Shown: one piece after another, positions 53,401-64,000 of the stretch
How the letters are laid out: each line of letters opens with the position of its first letter
How positions within the stretch are numbered: the stretch's first letter is position 1
Source of the DNA: Xiphophorus maculatus
Taxonomy: Eukaryota > Chordata > Actinopteri > Cyprinodontiformes > Poeciliidae
Assembly (NCBI RefSeq): GCF_002775205.1
Contig: NC_036450.1
Span: forward strand, 18,433,479 to 18,497,478
Reading direction: 5' to 3'
Length of the DNA stretch: 64,000 bases
The notes under the pieces: generated by a model
Told to the model about the DNA's origin: nothing
The model's database searches: none
The model's input: only the letters and a program-made list of their open reading frames with translations
Made by a program: the position numbers and the translations under genes

Positions 53401-55485
53401 AATTGGCACTCGAGGGAGTTGACTTTGCAGCAAGACGTTCACGCCTGCTCAGCGCTTTTTTGACCACATCCCTAGTTCTCCTTTCAAGCATTTATTTTAT
53501 CATCTCCTTAACATGCAATCTGTAGAAGTGTGATAGCATCATGATGTTTTCTTTTTAATCGTTAATCTGTGTTTTTCTTTATGGCTCCTCAGGATGGTGG
53601 ATGTGGGTGGCCAGCGTTCTGAAAGGAGGAAGTGGATCCACTGCTTTGAGAAAGTCACGTCCATCATGTTCCTGGTGGCGCTCAGCGAGTACGATCAGGT
53701 CCTCGCCGAGTCCAACCATGAGGTGAGAGGCAGACTGCTGCTGCCGCTGCCTACAAAATAAAACTTTTTTCTTTCACACAGTGTCTTATTATTTGTGTGC
53801 ATGGGGGATGTGAAAGAGGCTCACTTTGGGATGATAAAAAAAAATCCTTTTAAGGGACACAAAGGGAGATTGTTCCCTTTGTTTAAAGCCAAACGTGTTA
53901 GGTGGAAATGATGACCCAGATTTCTCAAGTCCGACACCAGCTTGATGCCTCTCTCCCTTCTCTGCCCTCTCTCTCTCTCTCTCTCTGTTTCTCTCTTTCT
54001 GTTTCTCTTTGGTCACGCTCAAAAACCTCCTCTCAATGTTCCTTTGTGGTTGTGCATAAGGTTGACCTGCAGGGGGAGCCCTTTAGTCACTCTGCTCTGT
54101 GGAAAACAGTTTTCTGTGATGAATCTGGCAGGAAGCTGAATTTGCTCACACCCTTCGCCGCTGAATTACGACTCTCGGGTTTTTCTCCTAATATTTTCAC
54201 TCTTGCTCATATGCTTCCCACAGAATCGGATGGAGGAGAGCATGGCCTTGTTCGAGACAATCATAAAATATGAATGGTTCAGCGAGTCCTCGATCATTCT
54301 GTTTCTCAACAAGATGGATCTGTTGAAGGAAAAAATCACGTATTCACATTTGGTGGACTACTTCCCAGAGTTTAAGGGTAAGGGCTAACATGTTAAAAGT
54401 ATGGCATCCTACACAGCTATTGGCCCCCTTCACATGTGTAAAAAGCCTCGTAATACCACAATGTTTCACTTTATTACTTTAATTTAAGTACATTTAAGTG
54501 GGGGAGAGGATATTTCAAATGAAATATCCTCCCCCCCCTCATTTTTTTTCACACAGAATTTGAGTTTTGAGAAATTTTAGAATTGAAACTCTGAAGAAAG
54601 TCTGTCCTACTGTAACAAATGTAAACGGTGGAGTCAGGAATCCATAAGTGGGATTTTAATTTGGAACAATAAGACTAATTTTGAGCCTTTTATATTGAGC
54701 TAAAATCAAATATAATTGTAATGTATTATAATTATATGATTATTTTAATCATAATTGCAATTCTATTGACTTACAATCATAATTCTAATTAGCTGTACTA
54801 TAAGTAATAAAAATAATCATATAACACTGGCAGCATCACTCCAGGTTGGTGGCTTGAAAACATAAGATTCTGAAAAAACCACCTAGTGCCCATGTGGTGT
54901 ATGTGGCATCACGAACTCTTTGAAATGGCAGGAGTTTTTATATGAAAAAATATGTTGCCCTTTACAAAAAAAAAAACAGAAAAAGAGTGCAGACAGACTT
55001 TTCAATAAACACTCATCCCAGGTACGAGCAAGAGAGATTGTGCAAGGAGGGATGGACAAAGATCCAAATGATTTTTTTAAAAGTTAAAGATTAGATTTCT
55101 CTACCATTCGGTAAGATTAGTTTAAGGCTTTTTTGACACATCTTTACCAGGGAACACCCTTTCTCAGAAATGATTCTTATGCACCTGCAATTGTCACCTT
55201 ACATCTATTTCATAATAAGTTAACTCAGGTGAAATCAACAGTTTTGCTCTACCAATGTGTACTAAACAAATGTCCTGCTGGACCCCTCTCTCAGGTCCCC
55301 AGCAGGATGCTGAGGCAGGACAAAAGTTCATCCTGGACATGTTCCTCAGTCTCAATGTGAATGATGAGAAAACGATCTACCCCCACTTCACGTGCGCCAC
55401 GGACACAGAGAACATCCAAATTGTCTTCAAGGACGTGAAGCACTACATCATGCACTTAAACCTGAGAGAACACAACCTGATGTGA
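44413..55485 (+). CDS. Gq-class G-protein alpha subunit, GNAQ/GNA11-like but diverged
   Basis: GTP-binding subunit that normally links seven-helix receptors to PLC-beta. Exons: 44413-44548, 46597-46781, 50537-50691, 50904-51032, 53593-53722, 54224-54377, 55295-55485. They give 359 residues, the GNAQ/GNA11 length (GNA14 has 355). Seen: palmitoylation cysteines at 9-10, P-loop GTGESGKS (46-53), Arg183 in VRVPTTG, DVGGQR with Gln209, NKMD (274-277) and TCAT. The N-terminus [12 protein letters not shown] and [19 protein letters not shown] favour GNAQ. It is odd that residue 256 is Glu (Arg in GNAQ) and the C-terminus is REHNLM rather than KEYNLV. True gnaq is very conserved in vertebrates, so this is probably a derived paralog; gna14-like remains possible. 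Confidence 0.92.
44549..46596 (+). other. First intron of the Gq-like gene
   Basis: About half is a Tc1-like pseudogene (45130-46230). The rest is AT-rich with no recognised content. Confidence 0.6.
45130..46230 (+). mobile_element. Tc1-like transposase pseudogene in Gq-like intron 1
   Basis: Worn copy of a common fish Tc1 family in plus orientation. Visible are the tract ending ggatccatccagcctg (45630), gtgtgggggatgttttcttgg (45671-45690), ctgtgtgacgctatcatgtc (46012-46031) and the C-terminal tract around 46040-46090. It has stops and frameshifts throughout. A perfect 32-nt hairpin has arisen inside it (45406-45437). Confidence 0.65.
46782..50536 (+). other. Second intron of the Gq-like gene
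   Basis: Contains a Tc1-type relic at 47926-48627. The remainder is AT-rich with no exon seen. Confidence 0.6.
47926..48627 (+). mobile_element. Tc1-like relic with both ends
   Basis: The left end cagcgccttgcagaggtatt and the right end ggtgtgaatactttttggaa are the familiar ends of a fish Tc1 family. Between them, 48205-48310 is a worn counterpart of the [10 protein letters not shown] region in plus orientation. About 700 bp, internally deleted and dead. Confidence 0.7.
51033..53592 (+). other. Fourth intron of the Gq-like gene
   Basis: AT-rich. A Tc1-like relic occupies its 3' third (about 52750-53530). Confidence 0.55.
52750..53530 (-). mobile_element. Tc1-like transposon relic
   Basis: The tract at 53265-53300 (acgctactaccaccatgctt) and 53335-53420 match, in reverse complement, the Tc1 transposase around and before the second catalytic Asp. 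There is no open frame, and the limits are approximate. Confidence 0.5.
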
Positions 55486-56740
55486 GCGCCTGGCGCTCCT
55501 GCTGTAATTTAATCGTCACAGCGCAGCCCCCCCCAGACTGGGAGGGCTCTGCAGCATCTCCGTCCGCCGCCGCCGCTCCTGCTGTTCCTGCTGTTTCACA
55601 CTTTAATCCAAAACAGGAAATTGAAGCGCTTCAGAGCTTGTCATCGAATGACTGTACAGCCGATGCATTTCAAATTTTCTTGTTAGACTCTGTAAGTGGA
55701 TGTCTTCGGCTATTACAAAGTGTGACCTGCCAATTAAAGTGCTGGCTTTCAGCGGAGTCTAATATAGCGTGCACTCTGAAATTTATCGAGCGCTATGTGG
55801 ACATTTTAGAGCGGTGGAAATGCACACTGGCAGATTAATAGGGGAGAAACATATTTTACTGGCTTCGGATGCCTCGGAGGAATTGTGATGTAGTAGATCT
55901 TCCATCGGGGAAGCTGCGGGACTGGATGCTCTGTGAAGACCAGCATCACTAAAGTGGTGTTTGTCTTTAGATTTGAGTTTGAAGCTTAGATTAGGGCTTG
56001 ACTAAAAAGGAACAGGTCAGGGAGGACACGAACAACACCATTCATGTAAAAGGGCACAGCGCATGTTGCTGCATTGCTGCATGAGCTTCAGTTAGTGAGA
56101 TCTTGATCAGCACTTTGGATCTGCCTGTGGTGACTTTGCTAAAGAAAACTTTTTTGGGGAGCATCCATGTTTTATGTTTGGTGGGGGGATTAAAAGGGAT
56201 GTCCAGCATTTTGGAGTCAATTTACTGGGTAGTAAAAAAATCACATTCCTTCAGGGACTGAAGTCTTTAAAGTTGTATCATTTCCTTAATTTGATTAGAT
56301 TTTGCACGTACTGTATAATATGGTGATGCTTTGGTTTGAATTGGTTTTATTTTGGTGCGCATTAAAGTCAGTGTTAAAAGGTGAAATCCTAAAGTGAAAA
56401 TTATTTTGATCAAATATATCAAAGAGAAAGTACTTATGTTTACACAACCGTGTTCTTCTTAACAATAACAGTGTGAGGTAGAATAAGATAGTTTCCTTCT
56501 CTGTACTTTTCTTTTTGTTGTCTGGTATTAAATAAGACTAAACTAGTCCTGTTCAGATAAAATCTTTAAATATTGTACAGATAACTTAAATCAATATTCA
56601 TGGTTGTGTTCCCTGTGTAAAATATTACACTTTTTTAGTATAGAAGGTGGTAAAGTAGTTTTAAAAAGTGTGAATACTGTTATAAAATGGAGTCCTTTTG
56701 ACAAAATCTTTAATAAAAAGAAAACTCCAACCCATTTGAA
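55486..56740 (+). other. 3' UTR of the Gq-like gene
   Basis: Follows the TGA. AATAAA at 56712-56717 and ATTAAA near 56362 are possible polyadenylation signals. A second frame stays open through the start of this region, but it has no ATG and no protein features. Confidence 0.45.
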
Positions 56741-57297
56741 AAATACAGTTCAATTACTTTTCTTTTTTTCTATAAAAGCTCAGAAAAGTTTGAAACTTTA
56801 GCCATTTTCTTGACTGTACAGACATTGAGTTTTAGAGCACCAGATGTGACAGGTGTTTCCTCAGTGCGTCTGTCCAGGACAGATGTCAATTAGGTTTACC
56901 TGCTGAACAGAACATGCATTGGAGAGACAACTTGATGAGTTAAACACAACAAATAATTTACGTGAGACTATGGATCTAAAAGAGGTTGCAATACTGTACA
57001 CTGCACGACAGCTGCAGTAGAATTTTATTTATTTTGATTAACAACATCAATGTGATGGCCGAACAACATCAGACTCTCAGCATAAAGCATAAACAAGACT
57101 GCATCATGTACTTCATTCAGCAGACGTTCCTAACAAACCACAACACCGCTATAAAAACATCTTCCAGTACTTTAATCTGCAACTATTTTCTGAGTTATAT
57201 TTATATGTGGGCCAAAAAAGTACCGTTCTTTACTACTTCACTTGAAGCTTCATAATTCTGTTAACATTAATAATGTGACTAATATATTTTGATCAGT

Positions 57298-57299
<2 letters not shown>

Positions 57300-57326
<27 letters not shown>
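57300..57326. repeat. (AT)n repeat
   Basis: A short AT dinucleotide tract just outside the Tc1 element. Confidence 0.9.
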
Positions 57327-57331
<5 letters not shown>

Positions 57332-57384
57332 TTATACCTATGTAAAAGGAACCAAATGAAGAAAATAACTGACAGAAACATATA

Positions 57385-59018
57385 CAGTTGTGTTCGAAAT
57401 AATAGCAGTGCCTTTAGAAAAATGAGTAAATGTCAAAATTCTTCAAAGAAATTGTACTTTAATGAACACAGATACATTGGGGACACAGTACATTCTATTC
57501 CAAAGCAAAACAATTGCGCAAGGTCATCAAAACTTAAATGATAATAATAATATTTCAAATAAAGTAAGAAATGGCATGTTCAAAAGAATAGCAGTGTTGC
57601 CATCTTTCCTTGGAAACTCAAAAATGTACTGTACAAACAAAGAAATTCTTGATAAGTGAACCTAGCTGAGTATCCTAAACTAATATTTTGTTGCAAAACC
57701 ACGGTTTCCGATGACTGCTACACATCTGTGGTGCATGGAGTCAACCAACTTCTGGCATCGTTCCACAGGTATTGCAGCCCAGGATAATTGCACTGTATTC
57801 CACAATTCCTCAGCGTTTCTTGGTTTTGCCTCATGCACTGCACTTTTTATGTCAGCCCACAAGTTTTCGATGGGATTAAGGTCCGGGGATTGTGCTGGCC
57901 ACTCCATCAGTTGAATCTTGTTCATCTGGAACCATGCTTTTGCTCGCTTGCTGGTGTGTTTGGGGTCATTATCCTGTTGAAAGGTCCACCTCAAAGGCAT
58001 TTCCTCCTCAGCATATGGCAGCATGACCTCTTCCAGGATCCTGATGTACTGGAACTGATCCATGATCCCTTGTATGCGGTGAATCGGACCAACACCATAG
58101 TATGAAAAACATCCCCATAACATGATGCTTGCACCACCATGCTTAATGGTCTTCAGTGAGTACTGTGGCTTGAATTCTGTGTTTGCAGGGCGTCTGACAT
58201 ACTGCCTGTGACCCTTAGACCCAAAAAGAACAATCTTGCTTTCATCTGTCCACAAGATATTATGCCATTTCTTTTCAGGCCAGTCAATGTGCTCTTTGGC
58301 AAATTGTAAACGCTTCTGCACATGTCTTTTTCTCAGCAGTGGGACTTTGCGGGGGCTTCTTGCTGGAAGGTTAACCTCAGTAAGACGTCTTCTGATTGTC
58401 ACAGTACTCACTGTCAACTGAAGGTCTTGCTTGATCCTCTTGGATCCCATCATTGGCTGAGTCTTCGCCAGTTTGGCTATTCTTCTGTCCATTCGAGGGG
58501 TTGTCTTTCTTTTTCTTCCTCGTTTTTCAGTTTTTTGCTCCCATTTCAGGGCATTTGAGATCATTTTAGCTGAACAGCCAATGATTTTCTGCACCTCTTT
58601 GTATGTTTTCCCTTCTTTAATCAATTTTTTTATTAGGAAACGCTCATCTTCAGAACAGTGTCTGGAACGACCCATTTTCATTGTTTTTTCAGGAGAAATG
58701 CACAGCCAGCATGCCAGTTGTCTTGATCCTTAAATACGGATCACCTGTTAACACCCTTTTTTCCCAGAATACCCTCCCTAATTGATGCCCTCTCTAATTG
58801 GACTCACCACTGCTATTTTTTTGAACACACCCTTTTCAGTTAATCATTCAATTTCACAGAATCCACAGTATGCATGGCTGTCCTGTTGGGTTTGTTGGTT
58901 TTCTATACCTTTATTTTACCCCCCAGAAACTTATCTGGGGTATAGAGTTTGAAATGTTAATAAAACCAGTGATTTTCTTGCTGCTGTTGAGGCACTGCTA
59001 TTATTTCGAACACAACTG
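57385..59018 (-). mobile_element. Apparently intact Tc1-like transposon
   Basis: Inverted ends CAGTTGTGTTCGAAATAATA (left) and its reverse complement (right, ending at 59018) match closely and are flanked by TA at 57383-57384 and 59019-59020. A second related repeat lies about 190 nt inside each end (57578-57596 and 58808-58828), giving the IR/DR layout of many fish Tc1 elements. The 1634-bp length is typical, and the transposase frame is uninterrupted. It sits between the two Gq-class genes. Confidence 0.93.
57680..58681 (-). CDS. Tc1-like transposase, full length
   Basis: DD34E transposase of 333 residues (family usually about 340) that cuts and reinserts its own element at TA. The N-terminal half holds the paired-like helix-turn-helix DNA-binding region with a basic RGRKRK motif between subdomains (about residues 54-59). 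The catalytic triad is visible: Asp in WTDES, Asp in QQDNDPKH and, 34 residues later, Glu in [10 protein letters not shown]. No stop or frameshift. The ATG at 58681 lies just inside the 3' inner repeat; a second Met is two codons later. Confidence 0.95.
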   Translation of the reverse strand: MKMGRSRHCSEDERFLIKKLIKEGKTYKEVQKIIGCSAKMISNALKWEQKTEKRGRKRKTTPRMDRRIAKLAKTQPMMGSKRIKQDLQLTVSTVTIRRRLTEVNLPARSPRKVPLLRKRHVQKRLQFAKEHIDWPEKKWHNILWTDESKIVLFGSKGHRQYVRRPANTEFKPQYSLKTIKHGGASIMLWGCFSYYGVGPIHRIQGIMDQFQYIRILEEVMLPYAEEEMPLRWTFQQDNDPKHTSKRAKAWFQMNKIQLMEWPAQSPDLNPIENLWADIKSAVHEAKPRNAEELWNTVQLSWAAIPVERCQKLVDSMHHRCVAVIGNRGFATKY

Positions 59019-59559
59019 TATGTTCACACATAAGAGAAATCCCTCTCCTGTTGAGGGCTATAATTGCAATAATGTAATTAAAAGCTACTGCTACTGCTCT
59101 GTCTCTGCCCACATGACATATCTCCTCTGATTTCTCACCAATAGTTGTGATCGACAGCAAATTTGATAAGTGTGAGAGACTCCATACAGCTTGAGTGTAA
59201 CTCAAAGAACAGGTGGAGCAATTATGATCAGGTTCTGCAAACTCATTTACAAAAATGTGTGTACAAAATGCCAGGCCTGCTTCTGTCAGAACAGCTGGTT
59301 GTGAAGCATCAGTAGATAGATTCAGTTTTCCTTCTCAGCGGATTTAATTGACAGAGGCTCTGTCAAGTTGAGAAACGATCGATTGCTGTTCGAATTTTCA
59401 ATTTGAACAGCAAGAGAAAAAGGCACCTGACAGGGCTGCGCGTTGTTGTTGTTTATTTTATTCTAGGGTTTCCTTTGAGTTGTTGCAGCAACGGGATGCT
59501 CACTAGGCAACGACACACGTGGCTAATGCCCAGAGTTGGTCCTGATTGGGGTTATTAAC

Positions 59560-60330
59560 CATTTGAAAATATCTTCTGGGCTCAAGCTTTGACTTCCTGG
59601 CTGATGTCTGGATATGTTGCTTCAGGATTTGCATATAATGTTCTTTCGTCCTGAGGTCTTTTATTTTGTGCAGTGCAAAATGGCAGCCTGTGGCAAAACA
59701 CCCCTAAAACATGATGCGGCCACCCATGTCCTTAAAAGTTAAAATTGTGTTCTCAGGCATTTTTCTGTTATGCTCTAATACTTCAATATTAATTTAATAA
59801 AGAGACAGAACATGTCTTCAAAAACATTGGTAATTTTCCTTGAGGGCATTTACAAACTGATCTGGCTTTCTATGTGGCTCACTTCTTCCTTTCTAAGTGG
59901 CCTTTCAACCATGTTGCTACATGACTTGTTCTGCCAGGATTTTCACAAAGACTTTTGCTTTTGTTCTGTGGTTGATTTGCACATTTTGGACCGGACACAT
60001 TTTTCTTACAAAACAAGCTCCTTCAGCTCTTCAAACATTTTATTCGCAAGTACAAATTTTTGAACATATCTGGAAATTGTACCTGTGAATGCACCAATTC
60101 TTTTCCTTATATTTCAAAATATGTCCACAGATTTGGCTCTTGTTAACTCGAGGGTCGTGAATTGAAATGCAGCCTCTAACCAGGGGGCTTTCCCAAATTG
60201 CTTAAAAGGATAGCAGATGATTTCAGTAAATTTAACTGACCTTAAGTCATCTTAATATTAAAGTGTAAGAAAAAATGGTCTTTTGTCTTTATGCAGAATA
60301 TACGTAAATGTCTGATTTCAAAATGTATTT
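59560..60330 (-). mobile_element. Sleeping Beauty-like Tc1 relic
   Basis: In reverse complement, 59590-59650, 59690-59725 and 59880-60010 match tracts of the Sleeping Beauty-type transposase, with many changes. There is no open frame. The outer end near 60300 (atacgtaaatgtctgatttc) resembles the family terminus. Confidence 0.6.
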
Positions 60331-63071
60331 TTTTTTCATATTTTTATTTAAGTTTGCAAATGTGACAAAAAAATTAAATAAAAAGTTTTGGGTCATTTTG
60401 TCAAGTATACAATCTTTATATATTTGATAGATAAAGATGATTTACTTCTGTACCCTGCCGGTTTGTCTTCCTGGCTGCATCCTCTGCTCATCTGGAGTCG
60501 TGCTCTTCCTGAAATCCTCCGCTGTGATGCATCCATCTGGCTGGAGCTCTCAGGAGGAGGACCATATTTTTAGGCCTGTAAACAGAGACCTATACTGTGC
60601 CAAAGAACCATTATTTTCAGGGGACAAACACTTCAAGTGCTGTAGCAGTTATGCTCCTCTTGTAAGGGCATTTAAAAGCAGTGCTTCCCAAAGTGGGAAT
60701 CGTAAACTATATAGAGAATTAGAGGATTTTTAAATAATAGAAATCAAATACCTGAATTTGATGATAAAGCTATTTTAAACATTTTGTGAAAGCAGTTTTT
60801 CTCTTCTTGGGTTTAAGCTAACAGCTTTCCTGTGCTTGCTGAAGAAACGCAGCTTCGCAGCAGGATGCTGGCGCTAAACTATTCCTCCAGGGATGGTGAT
60901 TTCAGGGAGAAGTGCAATGTTAGTTTTCCTCCACATAAAACATTTTTGATGTAGAATTTTTTTATTTTATTTATTTTATCTAATCAGAGCATCCTTTTCC
61001 AAATGTTTGTTGTGTTCATTATAAGGTTTTTGTCAAACTCATAAGCTTATCAAAAACCTCGACTGACAGCCACAGTACACCATTGTATATATGTCTTGCA
61101 TTTTATTTGCGTATTAAATGCTGCTTTAATTAGATAAAGCTCCAGCATATGCAAGTGAATCTGTAGCATGTCTAATTATTCCTCAGGGATGCAGGTCGCA
61201 ACTGATGTTTATTATACATCAAAACGTATTGTGGCATCTCGCTAAATAATCTCGATAAGTAAAATAATCATTTAAAAACTGGATTTTTAGTTACTAATGT
61301 TATTTTTGTCCAAACAAAATTAGTTTGATGCAAGTGTAACCAAACCAAAGTACAAGTGTGAAAGCAATTTAATGCCTATAAAAAAATTAAAAGAAAAATA
61401 AAAAGTTTATAAAAGCTGTCGGCTCAAATCCTGAACCAAAATTTAATAGGCTAGCAATTAAGTTTATTTATTTATTTATTTTGCTATTTCTAAGACACTC
61501 TGTCAGAGTCAGCAGGGTTTGGAAAATGTTTGCTTGTTAAATAAGTACAACCACTATCGTTGACAACCAATGCTTGGTGATAAATAAACTTGGGTTGCTA
61601 TGGGCCTCGTGTTCTTTGACTGACCAGATGAATCCTTTTGCAGAAGGTAAGTTTGGTAATAACTCATGTAATTTGTAATATATGAAATATTGTAACAACG
61701 TGAAGCAATTCAAATGAATGTCAAAGACTCATCCATCCTTAATAGTAAGCAATTACGGTGAAATGTGGCTGTTTTATTTGATTATAGGTTCTACAGAATG
61801 ACTTACATCTGTTTTAATCAATATTATGTTGTAATAGAAATACCTGTGTCTGTTTACTGCCTATCAGCTCTTGTCCCGATTCTCTCTTTCCATTCTAGTG
61901 TTGCTGCAAATTGTCACCAACACTCTTTGTTCTAATTTATCTTCACTATGTTGAACTGTAAGTGTGAATTCTACCATTTCCTTCATAATGAGTTATAGGA
62001 TGAGGACACATTTATTTTAATGAGGAAAAGTTGTTTATGGAATAAATAAAAATGACTATGTTTGCTGTCATAACTCATTAAATTGTACAAAGAACAGAAA
62101 AAAAAAAGAATGTTATACTTTTGAACATTATGCATACCTAAACAAACTCTACTAACATTTTAGTGACTCCATGGTGATAGTATAATAGCAGCTTTACATT
62201 ATTTCATTTCAACAAGTTTCTATTATTTAATTTTGCAAATAAATAGTATGTAACAATCAAAAATGTAAGAGTTCACGTCTATTAGTGAATATCAGTGTAT
62301 ATTTTCTTGGTGAGATTTAATGTGAGATTTTCCGACTCTGATGTAAAACAGCAAAAACCGTTCACTTAAAAAAAAAATGTTTGGAAAGTAGGGATTTGAA
62401 ATTAGCTTCCTTGAAGTCATGTTACAAATTCAATTACTCATCATTCAGAAGAATGGCTTCTGGAGAGTTCTGAAAACTATACCAACTAAATTAGAGTTTA
62501 GTATTTGGTTCATTTCGACTATTTTTATTGGCAAAATGTCATTGTCATTATACTTCTTTGAACTCTGGACCATTTTTTACTTTTTAAAATTCATCAGGTT
62601 ACATTTAACTAGGCTGAAATGACAAAGACCTACATTTACAGTAGAGCCCATGTCAATGGGTTGACATCATACACAGAACAAGTCATTCTAGGTGTGCCTT
62701 TCCTGTCATGCTCTTAATGAAAGTGAATAATTATTAATAATTACTATGCTTGGCTGTGTTTTCTTTATCTTCTTCAACACCTCTTTGTTAAAGAAGCATT
62801 CTCTATCCCAGTAGTTCTGCTTGCCTACAGATTTTTCTAAACGCGGGTTGAAAAAAATAGACAGTTAGCAGTTACAGCCTTTCCTTTCAGTCACAGTCCG
62901 CCACCTGCATGGCATGCTAAATGTAGCAAAACTGGAAAAGTGACTTGTGACAGTCAGCCTGTTCTGAGATGTTTCTTGCTTGGCAGGTATGAAGAAACAT
63001 CAATATGCATTCAGTTCACTTTTCACCTCCTTCACAGTTTGACAAACCGCACTTGACCAACTTGGTCAACA
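60331..63071. other. Intergenic stretch before the second Gq-class gene
   Basis: AT-rich. A slightly GC-richer patch near 60440-60620 has an open frame without recognisable content. I see no gene or named repeat. The 3' part probably holds the promoter and 5' UTR of the gene starting at 63072. Confidence 0.45.
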
Positions 63072-63183
63072 ATGTTGAAGTGCTGCAAGTTGTCTCCGGA
63101 GGAACGCATGAGCAGAGAAATAGAAAAAGAGCTTAAAAGGGACAAAAAAGAACTGAAAAAGGAGGTGAAGCTGCTGCTTTTAG
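63072..63183 (+). CDS. First exon of a second Gq-class G-protein alpha subunit (partial)
   Basis: Encodes MLKCCKLSPEERMSREIEKE and then a lysine-rich helix ending EVKLLLLG, the N-terminal helix of a Gq-class alpha subunit with palmitoylation cysteines at 4 and 5. The donor GTAAG follows the first base of the last Gly codon, the same phase as exon 1 of the upstream gene. The exon is 8 codons shorter than in the neighbour because the MTL-type extension is absent, which is more like GNA14 or GNA15. The rest lies beyond the right edge, so the paralog cannot be named. Confidence 0.8.
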
Positions 63184-64000
63184 GTAAGATTTTAAAAATA
63201 ATCTCTACCAGTTTTCAGACATTTTGCCATGGCCTGGCTTTAAGCTCACATTATTGAATCGGACACTGTTTTTACTGTTAATCGGATACATTCTGTTAAT
63301 GTTTATGCATTTTTTTAATTTAATCATAACATAAGTTGCCAACTTTTCAACTCTCAATTGCTATATCTACCTAGATCCTTGTTTATCTGTTAAAAACCTC
63401 TTCACACACACCCCCACACGCACACACATCCCCACGCCCGCGCACACCCCCACATTTGTGTGTGTTTTAGTCAGCTGTCAGAGCATCAAGTTTAGACTCA
63501 TCAATGGTTTCTGGTTTGGGAGTTTCCTGTGGTGCATTTTATCATAAGTTTTTGTCTTTGAGAAATGAATCTGCCTCCTGGTGCCTGAATTTGGAATCTT
63601 TTTTTTATTATTCTAGTTTTAGTGTCAACATCTGCTGATATTATTGATATTACTGAACAGATATTGTTTGCATATTTTCTAAAGATAAGGAAGATAGAAA
63701 TTTGCTGTTTGCATTTGGATTGTGATATCAAATCATATACAGATTAGGCAAAACAATATGACCACCTGTCTGATAGTGCCCTCCCTTTCCCTTCCAAAAC
63801 AACTCTGCTCCACTTAGGCTGCAACTTCATTTCACTTGACTTCCTTCTTGATGGTAAGATGGATTTTGCCAAATAGAATCTGGGAAGAAAAAAATGGTAG
63901 GGGCTGCAAAAGTCTCTGACGTAACAACCACTGACACACATTAAAATAACTCAATAAAAACCTACTTCTAAATCCAATCGAGAATCTTTGGTGAGGGTTG
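63184..64000 (+). other. Start of intron 1 of the second Gq-class gene
   Basis: AT-rich with a CA/CCCAC repeat at about 63402-63462. The right end carries the start of a repeat. Confidence 0.55.
63738..64000 (+). mobile_element. Tc1-like repeat cut by the right edge
   Basis: Begins with a typical fish DNA-transposon end (ttaggcaaaacaatatgacc). The last bases (aaatccaatcgagaatcttt) read as a worn PDLNPIENL-type transposase tract. Truncated by the window. Confidence 0.5.

Noticed and set aside
44413-55485. Assignment of the first G alpha gene as gna14
   Set aside because: The length of 359 and the MTL N-terminus match GNAQ/GNA11 better than GNA14 (355). Not fully excluded because the sequence is diverged.
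55392-55838. 148-codon open frame overlapping the end of the Gq-like gene
   Set aside because: It is in a different frame from the real last exon, begins with GTG rather than ATG, and most lies in the 3' UTR. No recognisable domain.
60437-60733. 98-codon open frame, cysteine-rich
   Set aside because: No known domain or splice context, and the surrounding sequence is intergenic with transposon relics.

Overview
The window is nuclear DNA of a bony fish. The genes have GT-AG introns and encode vertebrate proteins, and the spaces between exons hold typical fish repeats: many Tc1/mariner-like DNA transposons, tRNA-derived SINEs, fragments of non-LTR retrotransposons and long simple repeats. The repeat types look like an acanthomorph teleost, possibly a cyprinodontiform, but the species cannot be named from the sequence. 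All exon boundaries given here were read by eye from frame, splice sites and knowledge of the protein families.

Layout. (1) Positions 1-5317: no firm gene. This is the 3' side of ntrk2, mostly AT-rich, with a Tc1 relic and one GC-rich open stretch of unknown meaning near 2.34-2.56 kb. (2) 5318-23888, minus strand: a complete ntrk2 (TrkB neurotrophin receptor). Seventeen clear coding exons plus a candidate 3-nt exon give about 794-795 residues: signal peptide, LRR cap, two Ig domains, a short stalk built from tiny exons, one membrane segment, Shc site, tyrosine kinase and PLC-gamma tail. (3) 24-28.4 kb: divergent intergenic region between ntrk2 and hnrnpk, with a Tc1 relic and a small cluster of RFX X-box-like motifs. 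(4) About 28.4-43.7 kb, plus strand: a complete hnRNP K gene (15 coding exons, 431 residues, three KH domains). It lacks the 24-residue KH1-KH2 linker exon of mammals, has an altered RGG region and ends with a GC-AG intron. (5) 44413-55485, plus strand: a complete Gq-class G-protein alpha subunit of 359 residues (7 exons). It is collinear with GNAQ/GNA11 but diverged at positions that contact effector and receptor. (6) 57385-59018: an apparently intact Tc1-like transposon with an uninterrupted 333-residue DD34E transposase. (7) 63072 to the right edge: first exon of a second Gq-class alpha subunit, so two such genes lie in tandem.

Functional links are general ones. TrkB signals through PLC-gamma and Shc at the neuronal membrane, Gq-class alpha subunits normally drive PLC-beta, and hnRNP K is a nuclear poly(C)-binding protein. 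The neighbourhood matches conserved vertebrate linkage (human NTRK2, HNRNPK, GNAQ and GNA14 all lie on 9q21), not an operon. Teleosts often keep duplicates of these genes, and several features suggest that this hnRNP K copy may be a derived paralog. I saw no wholly new biological system. The most interesting local signals are the 3-nt candidate microexon of ntrk2, the charge-reversed PLC-beta contact in the Gq-like protein, the intact Tc1 element and the C-rich introns of hnrnpk.
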